Shown: positions 56,511 to 64,000 of the stretch, one piece after another
How positions within the stretch are numbered: the stretch's first letter is position 1
How the letters are laid out: every line of letters begins with the position of its first letter
Source: Planctomycetota bacterium
GTDB taxonomy: Bacteria > Planctomycetota > SZUA-567 > H5-PLA8
NCBI GenBank assembly: GCA_027493525.1
Contig: JAOSKN010000002.1
Coordinates: forward strand, 910,288-974,287
Reading direction: 5' to 3'
DNA length: 64,000 nt
Notes under the pieces: generated by a model
Databases searched by the model: none
What the model saw: the letters and a program-made list of their open reading frames with translations, nothing else
What the model was told of the DNA's origin: nothing
Made by a program: the position numbers and the translations under genes

Positions 56511-57866
56511 TTACTCGTCGGATGCCGGATCCTTGATTACCTCGGCCTTGCTGGGCGCCTCAAGCAACTGCCCCGCCTTCTTCCGATCGTGATTTTCCCA
56601 GAGCAGTTCCTTTTCGCTCTTTTTGAGATCCTCCACCCAACGCATCCGCGCCGCGTCGGTTCGAGCGTTCTGCTCAGCCGAGGTCGGCACGCCCAAGGCT
56701 CCGAACGTGGTGGGCATCCGGGGCGTGACCACGAGCATTAAATCGCGCTTGCTCTTCTCGTCCTGGTGGTTGGCGAAGAAATGCCCCAGCATGGGGATTC
56801 GGGAGAGGAAGGGCACCCCCTGTTTGATGTGCCGCAAGATATCCTGCACGAGTCCGGAAACGATAAGCGTCTCGCCCTGGCGCAGCACGGCGACGGAACT
56901 GGTGCTGTACTTCAGAAAGTCCAGCCTCGGCCCGTTGGGATCGGGCGTGCTTACTTCAAAGGAGAAGTTCAACTGAACGCTTCCATCGCGCAGGATAGTT
57001 GGCGTGACGTTGATGATAAGACCGAATTCCTTGAACTTCACGTCGGCAGTACCCAGCCCCACGAGTTCGTAGCCCTTTTCCCCGCCCTGCCGGAAGGTGG
57101 CGGCCTCGCCGGTCAGCGTCGTCATGTGGGGCCGATCCAGGACCTTGGCGTCCTTGTTGTCCTCGAGGAGGCGAAACAGCCAACTGGTCTTCGCGGTAAC
57201 CGCCGAACTATAGGTCTTCGTGGTAATATTCGTCACGGCCCTGTCCCAAGTGAAATCCATGGTCGCCGGATCGAACAGGATGCCGGGGTCGGAGAGCAGA
57301 GTGGCCGGGTTGTGACGGATATCCATCGCGTACTGCAGGTTGACGTCCACGAAAGTCATGTCGATTTCAACCATCTGCCGTTTGAGGGCGATATTGTTGA
57401 CCACCTTCTCGGTGAAAATCTTGGCCACGTTCTCGGCGGTGGATTTCTCGCCCGCGCTATTGACATCTCCGTCCAGGACGATATTGCCTCGAATCAAACG
57501 CACTTTCACCTCAGGCAAACCAATGCGTTTTTCCACTTCCTGCGCCAGCACTTGGTTGGCATCGGCGCTTTCCGTGAATGTGGTGACGTCCACGACATTG
57601 GCGAAACATTTCACGATCTTCTCGATGCGCTCGCGGAGCGGCGCGTTGTCGACGCTCCCGTCGATGAAGACCTGCCCTCCCACGCCCAGCACCTTGACGG
57701 ACGGATAATTCTTAAGCAAATCTCCGATCTCGTCGGCCTTCGCGACGCGCGTGGACAAAGCCGGCGGGACGGCGGGTTGTTCCTGGCCGAGCGCCGGAGT
57801 AAGATCGAATGGCAAGACGAGCAATGCCAGCCCCAAACCGCTCGCCCAAAGAAAACGCACGTTCAT
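56511..57866 (-). CDS. cpaC: Tad secretin CpaC/RcpA
   Basis: 451 residues from the ATG at 57866 (AAGGGAG upstream). Signal peptide to about residue 28, then an N-terminal domain with two BON-like regions (VLGVGGQVFIDGSV and IRGNIVLDGDV), then the secretin core: KRQMVEIDMTFVDVNLQY, GEAATFRQGG, ADVKFKEFGLIINVTPTI and the C-terminal VPFLSRIPMLGHFF plus LMLVVTPR. It forms the outer-membrane pore for the pilus. It follows cpaB with a 63-base gap, the usual order, and is followed by flp. Confidence 0.93.
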   Translation of the reverse strand: MNVRFLWASGLGLALLVLPFDLTPALGQEQPAVPPALSTRVAKADEIGDLLKNYPSVKVLGVGGQVFIDGSVDNAPLRERIEKIVKCFANVVDVTTFTESADANQVLAQEVEKRIGLPEVKVRLIRGNIVLDGDVNSAGEKSTAENVAKIFTEKVVNNIALKRQMVEIDMTFVDVNLQYAMDIRHNPATLLSDPGILFDPATMDFTWDRAVTNITTKTYSSAVTAKTSWLFRLLEDNKDAKVLDRPHMTTLTGEAATFRQGGEKGYELVGLGTADVKFKEFGLIINVTPTILRDGSVQLNFSFEVSTPDPNGPRLDFLKYSTSSVAVLRQGETLIVSGLVQDILRHIKQGVPFLSRIPMLGHFFANHQDEKSKRDLMLVVTPRMPTTFGALGVPTSAEQNARTDAARMRWVEDLKKSEKELLWENHDRKKAGQLLEAPSKAEVIKDPASDE

Positions 57867-57929
57867 GCTAGGAATCTCCCTTGGCCTGCCGCCTCTCGCC
57901 AACGCTAAGTGCCGTGCCGCGCCGCGGTA

Positions 57930-58742
57930 CTAAGGGGAAACCTTCGGCGCCTTCAGCCAATCCAACAGTTCCCGAGTCGAAACCGGACGTGCCGGACGCT
58001 GCTCCTTGACCTCGTCCATCTCCGATCGAAGGACGCAATAAAGACTCGTGCCCATGGATCGAGTCAGTTCGAGCGCAAGCAGAACCTTCTCCACGTCGCC
58101 CGAGTTCACCAGGATGGAGATGGTGTTGTAATTTGCGGACTCGTTGATCCGCTCGGCGCTGCCCGAATCCAAACCGGCCTCGGTCCCCACCGCCACGACG
58201 ATCACGTTCTCCAGCAGTCGAACGGCGCTGAGGTCAGGAACTTCGGCGTTACCTCCCCCTTCCGTCTCCGCGCCAGAGGTCTGCCGAAACGTCCCATAGA
58301 TATCTACGCGCATATTCGGACGGAGTAGCCCTGCCCCACCAGTAACCAGGTTTACGGGAAGGGTGACGGCTTTCTCGCCCTCGGAAATCTTTTCGACCAC
58401 CGATGTCCCCGCACCCATGTTCATCACGTTCCAGAGAAGAGGCTCATTCTTCTCCACGGGCGTCCGAACCGGGTTTCCAACGACACGCCCCAAATCCCCC
58501 TCGCGCACCATGCGGGGATGGACGAAACCGACCGGGATCTCGACCGTCGCGCACATGTCCTTGGTCAGCACCTCGCCTGTGGATATTCGCTGGTTGAGCT
58601 CAACGACCTTTACCGTGTTGGTCAACTGACTGCTGACATCGGAGATCGTGCCCTCGACATAGTTGCGTTGGAGCAGGAACCCTCCCACCGCACAGCCGGC
58701 CGCGAGTACGATGTAGACTGTTTCTTTTGGGATACTGGCCAT
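57930..58742 (-). CDS. cpaB: Tad pilus assembly protein CpaB/RcpC
   Basis: 270 residues. N-terminal signal anchor (about 8-24, VYIVLAAGCAVGGFLLQ), an SAF domain around residues 48-110 (ISTGEVLTKDM ... PVRTPVEKNEPLLW), and the RcpC-type core GEKAVTLPVNLVTGGAGLLRPNMRVDIYGTF with VVAVGTEAG later. It is a periplasmic partner of the secretin. The gene begins two bases after the preceding small gene ends, so they are coupled. Confidence 0.92.
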   Translation of the reverse strand: MASIPKETVYIVLAAGCAVGGFLLQRNYVEGTISDVSSQLTNTVKVVELNQRISTGEVLTKDMCATVEIPVGFVHPRMVREGDLGRVVGNPVRTPVEKNEPLLWNVMNMGAGTSVVEKISEGEKAVTLPVNLVTGGAGLLRPNMRVDIYGTFRQTSGAETEGGGNAEVPDLSAVRLLENVIVVAVGTEAGLDSGSAERINESANYNTISILVNSGDVEKVLLALELTRSMGTSLYCVLRSEMDEVKEQRPARPVSTRELLDWLKAPKVSP

Positions 58743-58743
58743 T

Positions 58744-59268
58744 TTACCGACCTTCCCGTGGAACTCTCGTAGTCACGAACCGCACCTCCGAGCCAACCGT
58801 TTCGCTGCCCAGGAAAAAGGTCCCGGCCCGGCTTTCGTAAACCAGAAGAGCATCTCCAGACTCCTGCGCCGCCTCCCGAGCCTCCGAGGCACTTAACGCG
58901 GCAGCAGGAATCTCGTGCCAACCTTCGCGGAGCAGCAGGGATCGGTAGAAGCCGATCACCTTCGCCCGATCCGACAGGTCCACGGAAAAGACGCCTCCCG
59001 AAACCGGCCCCTGACGCAGTTCGTGATGCTCCAACAAGCTCACACCTTCGGGGAAATGGGGTGGCAGCACTAACGCGTCCGACGGAGTCCTCCCCGCAAA
59101 GAAACTCGATGAGCGCGACAGATCCTCCAGATTGCGGCCAAGAAAAAAATTCGAACCTGACAACTCCCAGGCTCCCCAGTTTCCCTTGGGCCCTCCGATC
59201 CAGAACCCCAACCATCCAAAACTCCCAACAATTGCGCCGATGGTCAGGATTCGGCCGAATCGTTCCAC
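58744..59268 (-). CDS. Small membrane-anchored protein of unknown function in the Tad locus
   Basis: 174 residues. One N-terminal signal anchor (about 6-26, ILTIGAIVGSFGWLGFWIGG), then a soluble domain of about 145 residues with FPEGVSLLEHHELRQGPVSG, a region of alternating hydrophobic strands (VIGFYRSLLLREGWHEIP) and EVRFVTTRVP at the end. It resembles no known family to me; the central part, with a FYRSLLLREGWH-type segment, recalls periplasmic proteins that place short alpha/beta folds near the membrane. It sits between the second Flp pilin and cpaB. Confidence 0.6.
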   Translation of the reverse strand: MERFGRILTIGAIVGSFGWLGFWIGGPKGNWGAWELSGSNFFLGRNLEDLSRSSSFFAGRTPSDALVLPPHFPEGVSLLEHHELRQGPVSGGVFSVDLSDRAKVIGFYRSLLLREGWHEIPAAALSASEAREAAQESGDALLVYESRAGTFFLGSETVGSEVRFVTTRVPREGR

Positions 59269-59311
59269 ACTTCACCGCCCCTATCCGATCATCCTCGGTC
59301 GACAGTCGACC

Positions 59312-59515
59312 CTACAACACAGGCGAACAGATGGTCTGGATCAAGAACTTATAGAGATCCTGCAACATCGTTAGCAGCGTGAGGCGCACCGAGGCGAACA
59401 ACACGACCACCAAGGCCGCCACAAGCAAATACTCGATGGAGGTGACCCCGAGTTCGCTTGCGATGGAGTCCCCCCGAAGGCGCGACTTGCACCTGGAAAC
59501 TCGACTTGGAGCCAT
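59312..59515 (-). CDS. Second Flp-type pilin or pseudopilin
   Basis: 67 residues. Leader of about 22 residues, then G-VTSIEY and a strong helix LLVAALVVVLFASVRLTLLTML; Gly and Glu-Tyr spacing match the Flp processing motif. Compared with the other Flp it has a longer basic leader (MAPSRVSRCKSRLRG), a Cys in the leader and a short hydrophobic tail, so it may be a minor pilin. It is the first gene after the promoter at 59.7 kb. The start is preceded by a G-rich GGTGGGGGG rather than a standard site. Confidence 0.85.
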   Translation of the reverse strand: MAPSRVSRCKSRLRGDSIASELGVTSIEYLLVAALVVVLFASVRLTLLTMLQDLYKFLIQTICSPVL

Positions 59516-60255
59516 CCCCCCACCTACCTTGCATGCGCAAACGAGCCTATCCTTGCGAAATGCAAGGATCCTGAAAGAAAGCGCAAGCCGCGCATGCCAC
59601 GCTCACGGTCTCGGCGCCGGGGACTTCATGGTCCCCTTCTCATGTCTTCCCGCCGGACCTCCGCCGCAAGGCCTGCATGAACATTGAAGTAATAGGTCTA
59701 ATAGTATCCTGTTATCTTTTTATGTCAAGACAGTATATGGGCCTTGACGCGCTGGGTTACGTGCGCCCCGAAACGGTCGAGGCCGCGCTGAATGGAAGCT
59801 TTCCTCGCGTCCACTTTTCGTGGGGAAGGTCACTCTCGCCGGAAACAGGTTTCGAAAGTTGTGATGTACAAACTCCGATCCGCCCGGAGCCTCGAACCGC
59901 TCGCCGTGGCGGCTTTCGTCGAGGCCGACGCGGAGCTGCGCGGCAGGCAAAGCTCGACTGGGCCGCCCACGCCCGCGGCGACCTGCAATTGCGCGCGGTT
60001 TACCTGGCCTCACGTCGCGTGTACGGATAGCTGCGGCGCCGCGCCACTTTCCCTTTACACCCCCTCTCGACGGGGGAAACTGGACTCGACAACCGAATAC
60101 GCGCTAGGGGTGGTCCGCGACGGCCTGCGGAGCCTGAGAAGAAACCCTAGCACAACAACGCTAGTTGGCATCCCAAGCACTTTTTCAACTTCCACGGCCC
60201 AATTCCCTTCGCGTGCAATTTGCGGACCCTGTGGCGTCTCGCTGGGTCGGCACAG
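59516..60255. other. 740-base region between the Tad locus and the amidohydrolase gene
   Basis: The region holds the Tad promoter at 59701-59728. Short plus-strand open frames at 59677-60030 and 59792-60421 are not supported by fold, composition or start sites. Around 59860-60030 the two frames read like one degraded protein (MYKLRSARSLEPLAVAAFVEAD, then AKLDWAAHARGDLQLRAVYLA), possibly a gene remnant. Nothing else is recognisable between 60030 and 60255. Confidence 0.4.
59701..59728 (-). promoter_or_regulatory. Sigma70-type promoter for the Tad locus
   Basis: On the minus strand TTGACA (59728-59723, perfect -35), a 16-base AT-rich spacer and TACTAT (59706-59701, 4 of 6 for -10). It reads toward the second Flp gene and leaves a leader of about 180 bases. 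It is embedded in an AT-rich patch in a GC-rich genome, which makes chance less likely. No second promoter was found for the rest of the cluster. Confidence 0.7.
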
Positions 60256-61422
60256 CTACGACCCCGCGCGGTCGAGGACCAGTTGCACGAACAGCGCGCT
60301 GCCCCAGGCGAGGGCCTTCTCGTCGATGTTGTATTTCGGATGGTGGAAGCATTGCGCGGTCGAGGGCGTGCCGTCGCCGGCGCCGAGGAATCCGAAGCAG
60401 CCGGGGACCTTCTCGAGGTAGTACGCGAAGTCCTCGCCGCCCATCGTGGCCTTGATGCGCTGCTCTTTCCCGCCGAGCCTGCGGAAGCTCGCGCCGAGCT
60501 TGTCCGTCGAGCCTTTTGTATTGTTCAATACCGGCGTGCCGCGCTGGTACTCGAGCTTCGCGTCCAGGCCGTGCGCGCGCGCGATGCCCTGCGCGATGGA
60601 CTCGACCCAGCCGGGGAGCGGCTCCCAGACCTCCCGCGAGAGGCTCCGCGCGGTCCCGACCAGGGTGCAGCGCGGCGGGATCACGTTGAAGGCATTCCCG
60701 GCCTCGATCTTGCCAACCGTGACCACGGCCGGCTCCAGCGGGTCCACGCGGCGCGCGACGATGGTCTGCAAGGCCATGACGATTTCCGCGGCCGTGACGA
60801 TCGGGTCGCGGGCATGGCTGGGCATCGCGCCGTGCCCGCCGACGCCTTCCACCAGCAGTTCGAAGCGGTCCATGCTCGCCATCGTCGGGCCGTCCTTGAG
60901 GCCCAGCGTGCCGGTGGGCAATTGCGGGTTGACGTGGAGCCCATACATCTCGTCGACGCCCATCAAGTGCCCTTCGTCGATCAGCTTCACGGCGCCGCCA
61001 TCGGGGACTTCCTCGGCCGGCTGAAAGAAGAAGCGCACGCGAAAGGGGATGCGGTCTTTGCAGCCGGTCATCAGCTTCGCCGCGCCCATCAGCATGGCCG
61101 TGTGGGCATCGTGCCCGCACATATGCCCCTTGCCATCCAGCGTGGAGCGGTACGGGACGTCGTTCTCCTCGTGGATCGGCAGCGCGTCCATGTCGGCGCG
61201 CAGGCCCAGGACAGGCCCGCTCTTCTCGGGGTTTAACTCCGCGATCACGCCGGTCTTCGCGGCGCCGCGCAGAACCTTCAGCCCAAGCCGCTCGCAGAAC
61301 TCGGCGACCTTCCCGCCGGTGCGGATTTCCTGGAAGCCGATCTCTGGGTGCCTGTGGAAGTCCCGGCGGATCTCCACCAGCTCCGGCTCGATTTCGCGGG
61401 CCTTCTCTAAGGAAGCGTTCAT
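60256..61422 (-). CDS. M20-family amidohydrolase (N-acyl-amino-acid / hippurate hydrolase type)
   Basis: 388 residues. Dimetal peptidase: RRDFHRHPEIGFQE at residues 19-32, the ADMDALP metal site (near 77), MCGHDAHTAMLMGAAK (near 100) and FFFQPAEEVPDGG (near 131), followed by the dimerisation domain and GGEDFAYYLEKVPG with the last ligand His (FHHPKYNIDEKAL). These match the IAA-amino-acid hydrolase/hippurate hydrolase subgroup that cleaves N-acyl amino acids; exact substrate unknown. AGGAG lies upstream of the ATG. Cytosolic. Unrelated to the tad genes; it runs in the same direction but is separated by 740 bases. Confidence 0.9.
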   Translation of the reverse strand: MNASLEKAREIEPELVEIRRDFHRHPEIGFQEIRTGGKVAEFCERLGLKVLRGAAKTGVIAELNPEKSGPVLGLRADMDALPIHEENDVPYRSTLDGKGHMCGHDAHTAMLMGAAKLMTGCKDRIPFRVRFFFQPAEEVPDGGAVKLIDEGHLMGVDEMYGLHVNPQLPTGTLGLKDGPTMASMDRFELLVEGVGGHGAMPSHARDPIVTAAEIVMALQTIVARRVDPLEPAVVTVGKIEAGNAFNVIPPRCTLVGTARSLSREVWEPLPGWVESIAQGIARAHGLDAKLEYQRGTPVLNNTKGSTDKLGASFRRLGGKEQRIKATMGGEDFAYYLEKVPGCFGFLGAGDGTPSTAQCFHHPKYNIDEKALAWGSALFVQLVLDRAGS

Positions 61423-61696
61423 CTTTGGGCCGACTCCTGATAAGGAGGGGGTTCCGCCAAGCGGGATTGCGGTGACCGCTAGGCGTCTAAAATTGTATGT
61501 AAACCCCCAGGTAATACAAGGATACAGCGTCGGCGTAGCCTGACGCCGAAGGACCTGCCGTGGGGGGAGGCCGAGGTTGCGCCGTTTCTTTGGTCAAAAT
61601 TTGGGTATTGGAAGCGAAAAATATATCGCCTCCCACCCGCCTATAGAGCCCACAGCGGCGTGGAATTTGGCTGCCGGGACTTTAACATACCTGCAC
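61423..61696. other. Divergent intergenic region
   Basis: 274 bases between the amidohydrolase and the GH42-like gene, which diverge. Both promoters should lie here. I see no consensus element or RNA structure that I can defend. Confidence 0.3.
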
Positions 61697-64000
61697 ATGT
61701 TCCTGGGCCGACAGTCGGGCGGGGGGGACCCGCGCCGGCTCTTTAACCCGCGCTTGGCGCTGGGCCTTGCGTGTTTATTGCTCGCCGCAGCGACCGGCTG
61801 CCGGCGCGCGCCGGATGCCGCCTCCGCGGTTCCGGTGGAAGCGCCTGCGCCTGGCGCCCAACCTCAGCCAGCCGCCGAACCCCGAGTCGAACTTGAACTG
61901 GATTCGAAGACCGTCGCGCCGGACGGCAAGCTGAGCGGCTTGCTGGGCGGGGCCTGGCCGGGGCGGCGCCTGAGTCTGCTCTGGGTGGACGGCGCGGGGC
62001 GCGTGCTGAGCAGCCTGGAGGTCCACGAGCAGCCGAACGAGGGGAAACGGCTCCGCTTCACGCTCCAGGTCGGGCGCGGCATCGGCCAGAAACACCGCAT
62101 CGTCGCGGCCTTGGCGCCGGAACACGGGAAGGACGCCGCCGCGCCGAACTGGGTCGCCGCGGCGCGGGCGGAGTTTTCGCTGCTCCCGGAGGGCTCGGGC
62201 TGGGACCGCTTCGCGGTCCTCGTGCCTGCGGCGAAGGCGCTCGAGGACGACGCGCTGGTGCAGGCCGTGCGCGACTTGCCTGCCGATGGTTTCTGCGCGG
62301 ATGGCGGCCGCGCGCCCGGGCGCCTGCCCGAAGCGTTCGCCTCCGCGCCCCTGAATCTGCCGGAGGTCCTCGCGGCGAAAGACCACCCGCTGCACGCGTA
62401 CGCGCCGAAAGCCTGGAACGACCTCGTCGCGCGCTTCCTTGCCGACCGCGTCCTCCCCGAGCGACAGCCGGCGCTGCTGGACGAGGCGCTGCTGGCGCGA
62501 ACCGGCGAGCGAGTCGCGACGGGCGTCGGGCTGGCGGCAGCCTGGGCGCCGGGCGGGTACGCGCTGGGACAGGAACTCTCGCTGGGGCATGGCGGCCGGC
62601 CTTTGGACTTCCAACTCACGCCGGACCTGCGCGCGCTCTTCGCCGCATGGCTGGCGCGCGAGTACGGGAGCATCGAGGCGCTCAACCGCGCGTGGGGCTC
62701 GGCCTACTCGGACTTCGCCGAGGTTCAGGCGGTCACGACCGACGAGGCCAAATCCGCCGCGCAGCCGCTTTACGCGGAGCGCCTTAAGCGGCTGGCCGAG
62801 GGCGACGCCGAGAAAGCCCTGCCGCGCGCGCAGGACCGTCCGTACTTCGCCTTGAAGCTTGGCGAGTTGCGCGCCCCGGGACATGAGAATTTCGCGGCAT
62901 GGTGCGACCGCCGCGCCTTCGACGACTTCGTCTTCGCGCGCTGGCTGGCCGAATGCCGGAAGATGCTGAAGGCCCGCGCGCCGGACGCGGCCGCGGGGCT
63001 TTCGGGGCTGGCGGCGCCGGGGCCATGGGGCGGGTTCGATTACGCGCGCCTCGCGCCGCAGCTCGACTGGGGCCTGGCCGAGGAAGGCGGGCTCCCCGCC
63101 GCCTTGCTGCGAAGCCTGCGGCCGGAGGCTCGGGTATTCGAGCCGCTCGACGCCGCGCGCCCCGGCGCGCGGGAAGCGCTCTGGGACGCCTGGCTGAACG
63201 GGGCCTCGGGCGTCGTGCTGCGCAATCCCGAGAAGCTCTTCGCGGGCAAGCCGCCCAAGCCCGGCGACGCCGCGCTCGGCCTCCTCGACGACCTGCGCGC
63301 GCTGGCTTCGGGGCTGGGTCTCCTGGCGAACGCCTGGACGCCCCGCCGCGACGCCGTGGCGCTTTACTACTCGCCGCGTTCCCTGGCCGTCCACTGGATG
63401 CTCGACACAGTCCTTGATGGCTCCGAGTGGCCGCTGCGTGGCACGCCCAAGGCGCCCGACCGCAACTCGGGCCTGCTGGCGTTGCAGGGCTGGTGGCGCG
63501 TGCTCCGCGACGCCGGCTACGAGCCGCACTTCGCGACACCTGACGACCTGCGGGGCGAGCGGCTCGCGGCGAAGGTCCTGATCCTGCCCAAGACCCTCTG
63601 CCTGGGCGATGACGAGATCGCGGCGCTGGAACGCTTCGCGAAGCTCGGCGGAATCGTCATCGCCGACGCGCAGTGCGGCGTTTTCGACGGGCGCGGCGCG
63701 CGCCGCCCGCTCCAGCCGCGCGACGGGCCGCCGAACGACCTGGATAAGCTCTTCGGTTTGCGCCGGACGGATTATTGGAGCTACGAACTCGACGGCGGCT
63801 TCGTCGGGGACGAGGCCGCCGCGCGTGTGCGAATGATCGACCCGGTTTCGCGCAAGCCCGCCGGCCCGCAGAGCGACGAACTGCGGGCGGTCGAGCCCGG
63901 CGTCCGCGCGACGTCGGCCTGGAGCTTCGGCGAGACGCCCGGCGGGGCCGCGGCCGTGCTCAGCAAGAGCGCGGGCATAGGACGCTTCGTGTATTTGAAC
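61697..64000 (+). CDS. GH42-like (beta-galactosidase-type) lipoprotein, 3' end beyond the window
   Basis: 768 codons with no stop at the window edge. N-terminal lipoprotein signal (LACLLLAAATGC, Cys near residue 37), then an N-terminal beta-sandwich (residues about 45-170) and a TIM-barrel part with AWLAREYGSIEALNRAWGSAYSDFAEV (near residue 315), which is typical of GH42 and related glycosidases. From about 610 a class I glutamine-amidotransferase-like domain follows (VLILPKTLCLGDDEIAALERFAKLGG), as in the GH42 trimerisation domain. Catalytic acids cannot be pinned with certainty; the barrel's GQEL may carry the acid/base. The start is the first ATG in an open frame; no good ribosome-binding site. 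Its substrate is unknown. Confidence 0.72.
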   Translation, partial: MFLGRQSGGGDPRRLFNPRLALGLACLLLAAATGCRRAPDAASAVPVEAPAPGAQPQPAAEPRVELELDSKTVAPDGKLSGLLGGAWPGRRLSLLWVDGAGRVLSSLEVHEQPNEGKRLRFTLQVGRGIGQKHRIVAALAPEHGKDAAAPNWVAAARAEFSLLPEGSGWDRFAVLVPAAKALEDDALVQAVRDLPADGFCADGGRAPGRLPEAFASAPLNLPEVLAAKDHPLHAYAPKAWNDLVARFLADRVLPERQPALLDEALLARTGERVATGVGLAAAWAPGGYALGQELSLGHGGRPLDFQLTPDLRALFAAWLAREYGSIEALNRAWGSAYSDFAEVQAVTTDEAKSAAQPLYAERLKRLAEGDAEKALPRAQDRPYFALKLGELRAPGHENFAAWCDRRAFDDFVFARWLAECRKMLKARAPDAAAGLSGLAAPGPWGGFDYARLAPQLDWGLAEEGGLPAALLRSLRPEARVFEPLDAARPGAREALWDAWLNGASGVVLRNPEKLFAGKPPKPGDAALGLLDDLRALASGLGLLANAWTPRRDAVALYYSPRSLAVHWMLDTVLDGSEWPLRGTPKAPDRNSGLLALQGWWRVLRDAGYEPHFATPDDLRGERLAAKVLILPKTLCLGDDEIAALERFAKLGGIVIADAQCGVFDGRGARRPLQPRDGPPNDLDKLFGLRRTDYWSYELDGGFVGDEAAARVRMIDPVSRKPAGPQSDELRAVEPGVRATSAWSFGETPGGAAAVLSKSAGIGRFVYLN

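Noticed and set aside
61775-63529. Minus-strand open frame of 584 codons opposite the GH42-like gene
   Set aside because: Arg-rich shadow; the plus strand has a lipoprotein signal and glycosidase-type motifs in an uninterrupted frame.

Overview
The window is GC-rich and gene-dense. It has no rRNA, no CRISPR array and no intact mobile element. It looks like a Gram-negative (diderm) bacterium: it carries lipid A/LPS genes (an LpxL-type acyltransferase and a KDO transferase, waaA), a TonB-dependent outer-membrane receptor, a Tad secretin and a rod-shape operon. Several protein families are typical of Planctomycetota and their PVC-type relatives: a prenyltransferase/squalene-oxidase-repeat protein, a short membrane protein with an RFHLSTLLVL leader, a Ser/Thr kinase with an MJ0042-like zinc ribbon, abundant FHA proteins, and HEAT/vWA and TPR exoproteins. 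Planctomycetota, or a close group such as Hydrogenedentota, is my inference, not a proof.

Layout. 1-4.9 kb (minus): elongasome operon mreC-mreD-mrdA-rodA, without mreB. 5.0-6.1 kb: a globin-fold protein that appears to lack the haem ligand, next to a stand-alone receiver domain. 6.6-19.6 kb: mixed envelope and housekeeping genes (secreted proteins, LpxL-like, HEAT-vWA, SixA, prenyltransferase-like, GNAT-NAD kinase, M48 protease, HpnB-like glycosyltransferase, large TPR protein). 19.7-22.2 kb: tRNA-Gln, hisS and two paralogous mini zinc-ribbon genes ending in a terminator. 22.5-27.7 kb: a TonB receptor, YfiR and CHASE8 hybrid histidine kinase signalling module. 27.7-39.2 kb: metabolic genes (mutarotase-like, two-lobed esterase, nucleoside hydrolase, bifunctional PutA), a Ser/Thr kinase and waaA. 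39.7-43.4 kb: tRNA-Met and a somewhat less GC-rich stretch with a truncated-looking gene, a PAP2 protein and a GT-C-type membrane protein. 43.4-59.5 kb (minus): a complete-looking Tad/Flp pilus locus with three FHA-domain proteins, one fused to the CpaF ATPase, read from a good sigma70-type promoter at 59.7 kb. 60.3-64 kb: an M20 amidohydrolase and a partial GH42-like lipoprotein.

How the genes fit together. The strongest functional theme is regulated envelope structures. The Tad locus contains pilins, prepilin peptidase, secretin, CpaB, ATPase, TadB/C and TadE/G-like pseudopilins. Its FHA domains suggest control by Thr phosphorylation, and a Ser/Thr kinase is encoded 7 kb away. The YfiR-CHASE8 kinase module is a second envelope-to-cytoplasm signalling route.

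Sequence quality. At least six genes are broken by one-base shifts, most of them in homopolymers (prenyltransferase-like, hpnB, TonB receptor, kinase tail, tadB, and tadV twice; waaA start is a further candidate). In every case adding or removing one base restores a full-length family member. I read this as a consensus-error signature of the assembly rather than gene decay, but both remain possible.
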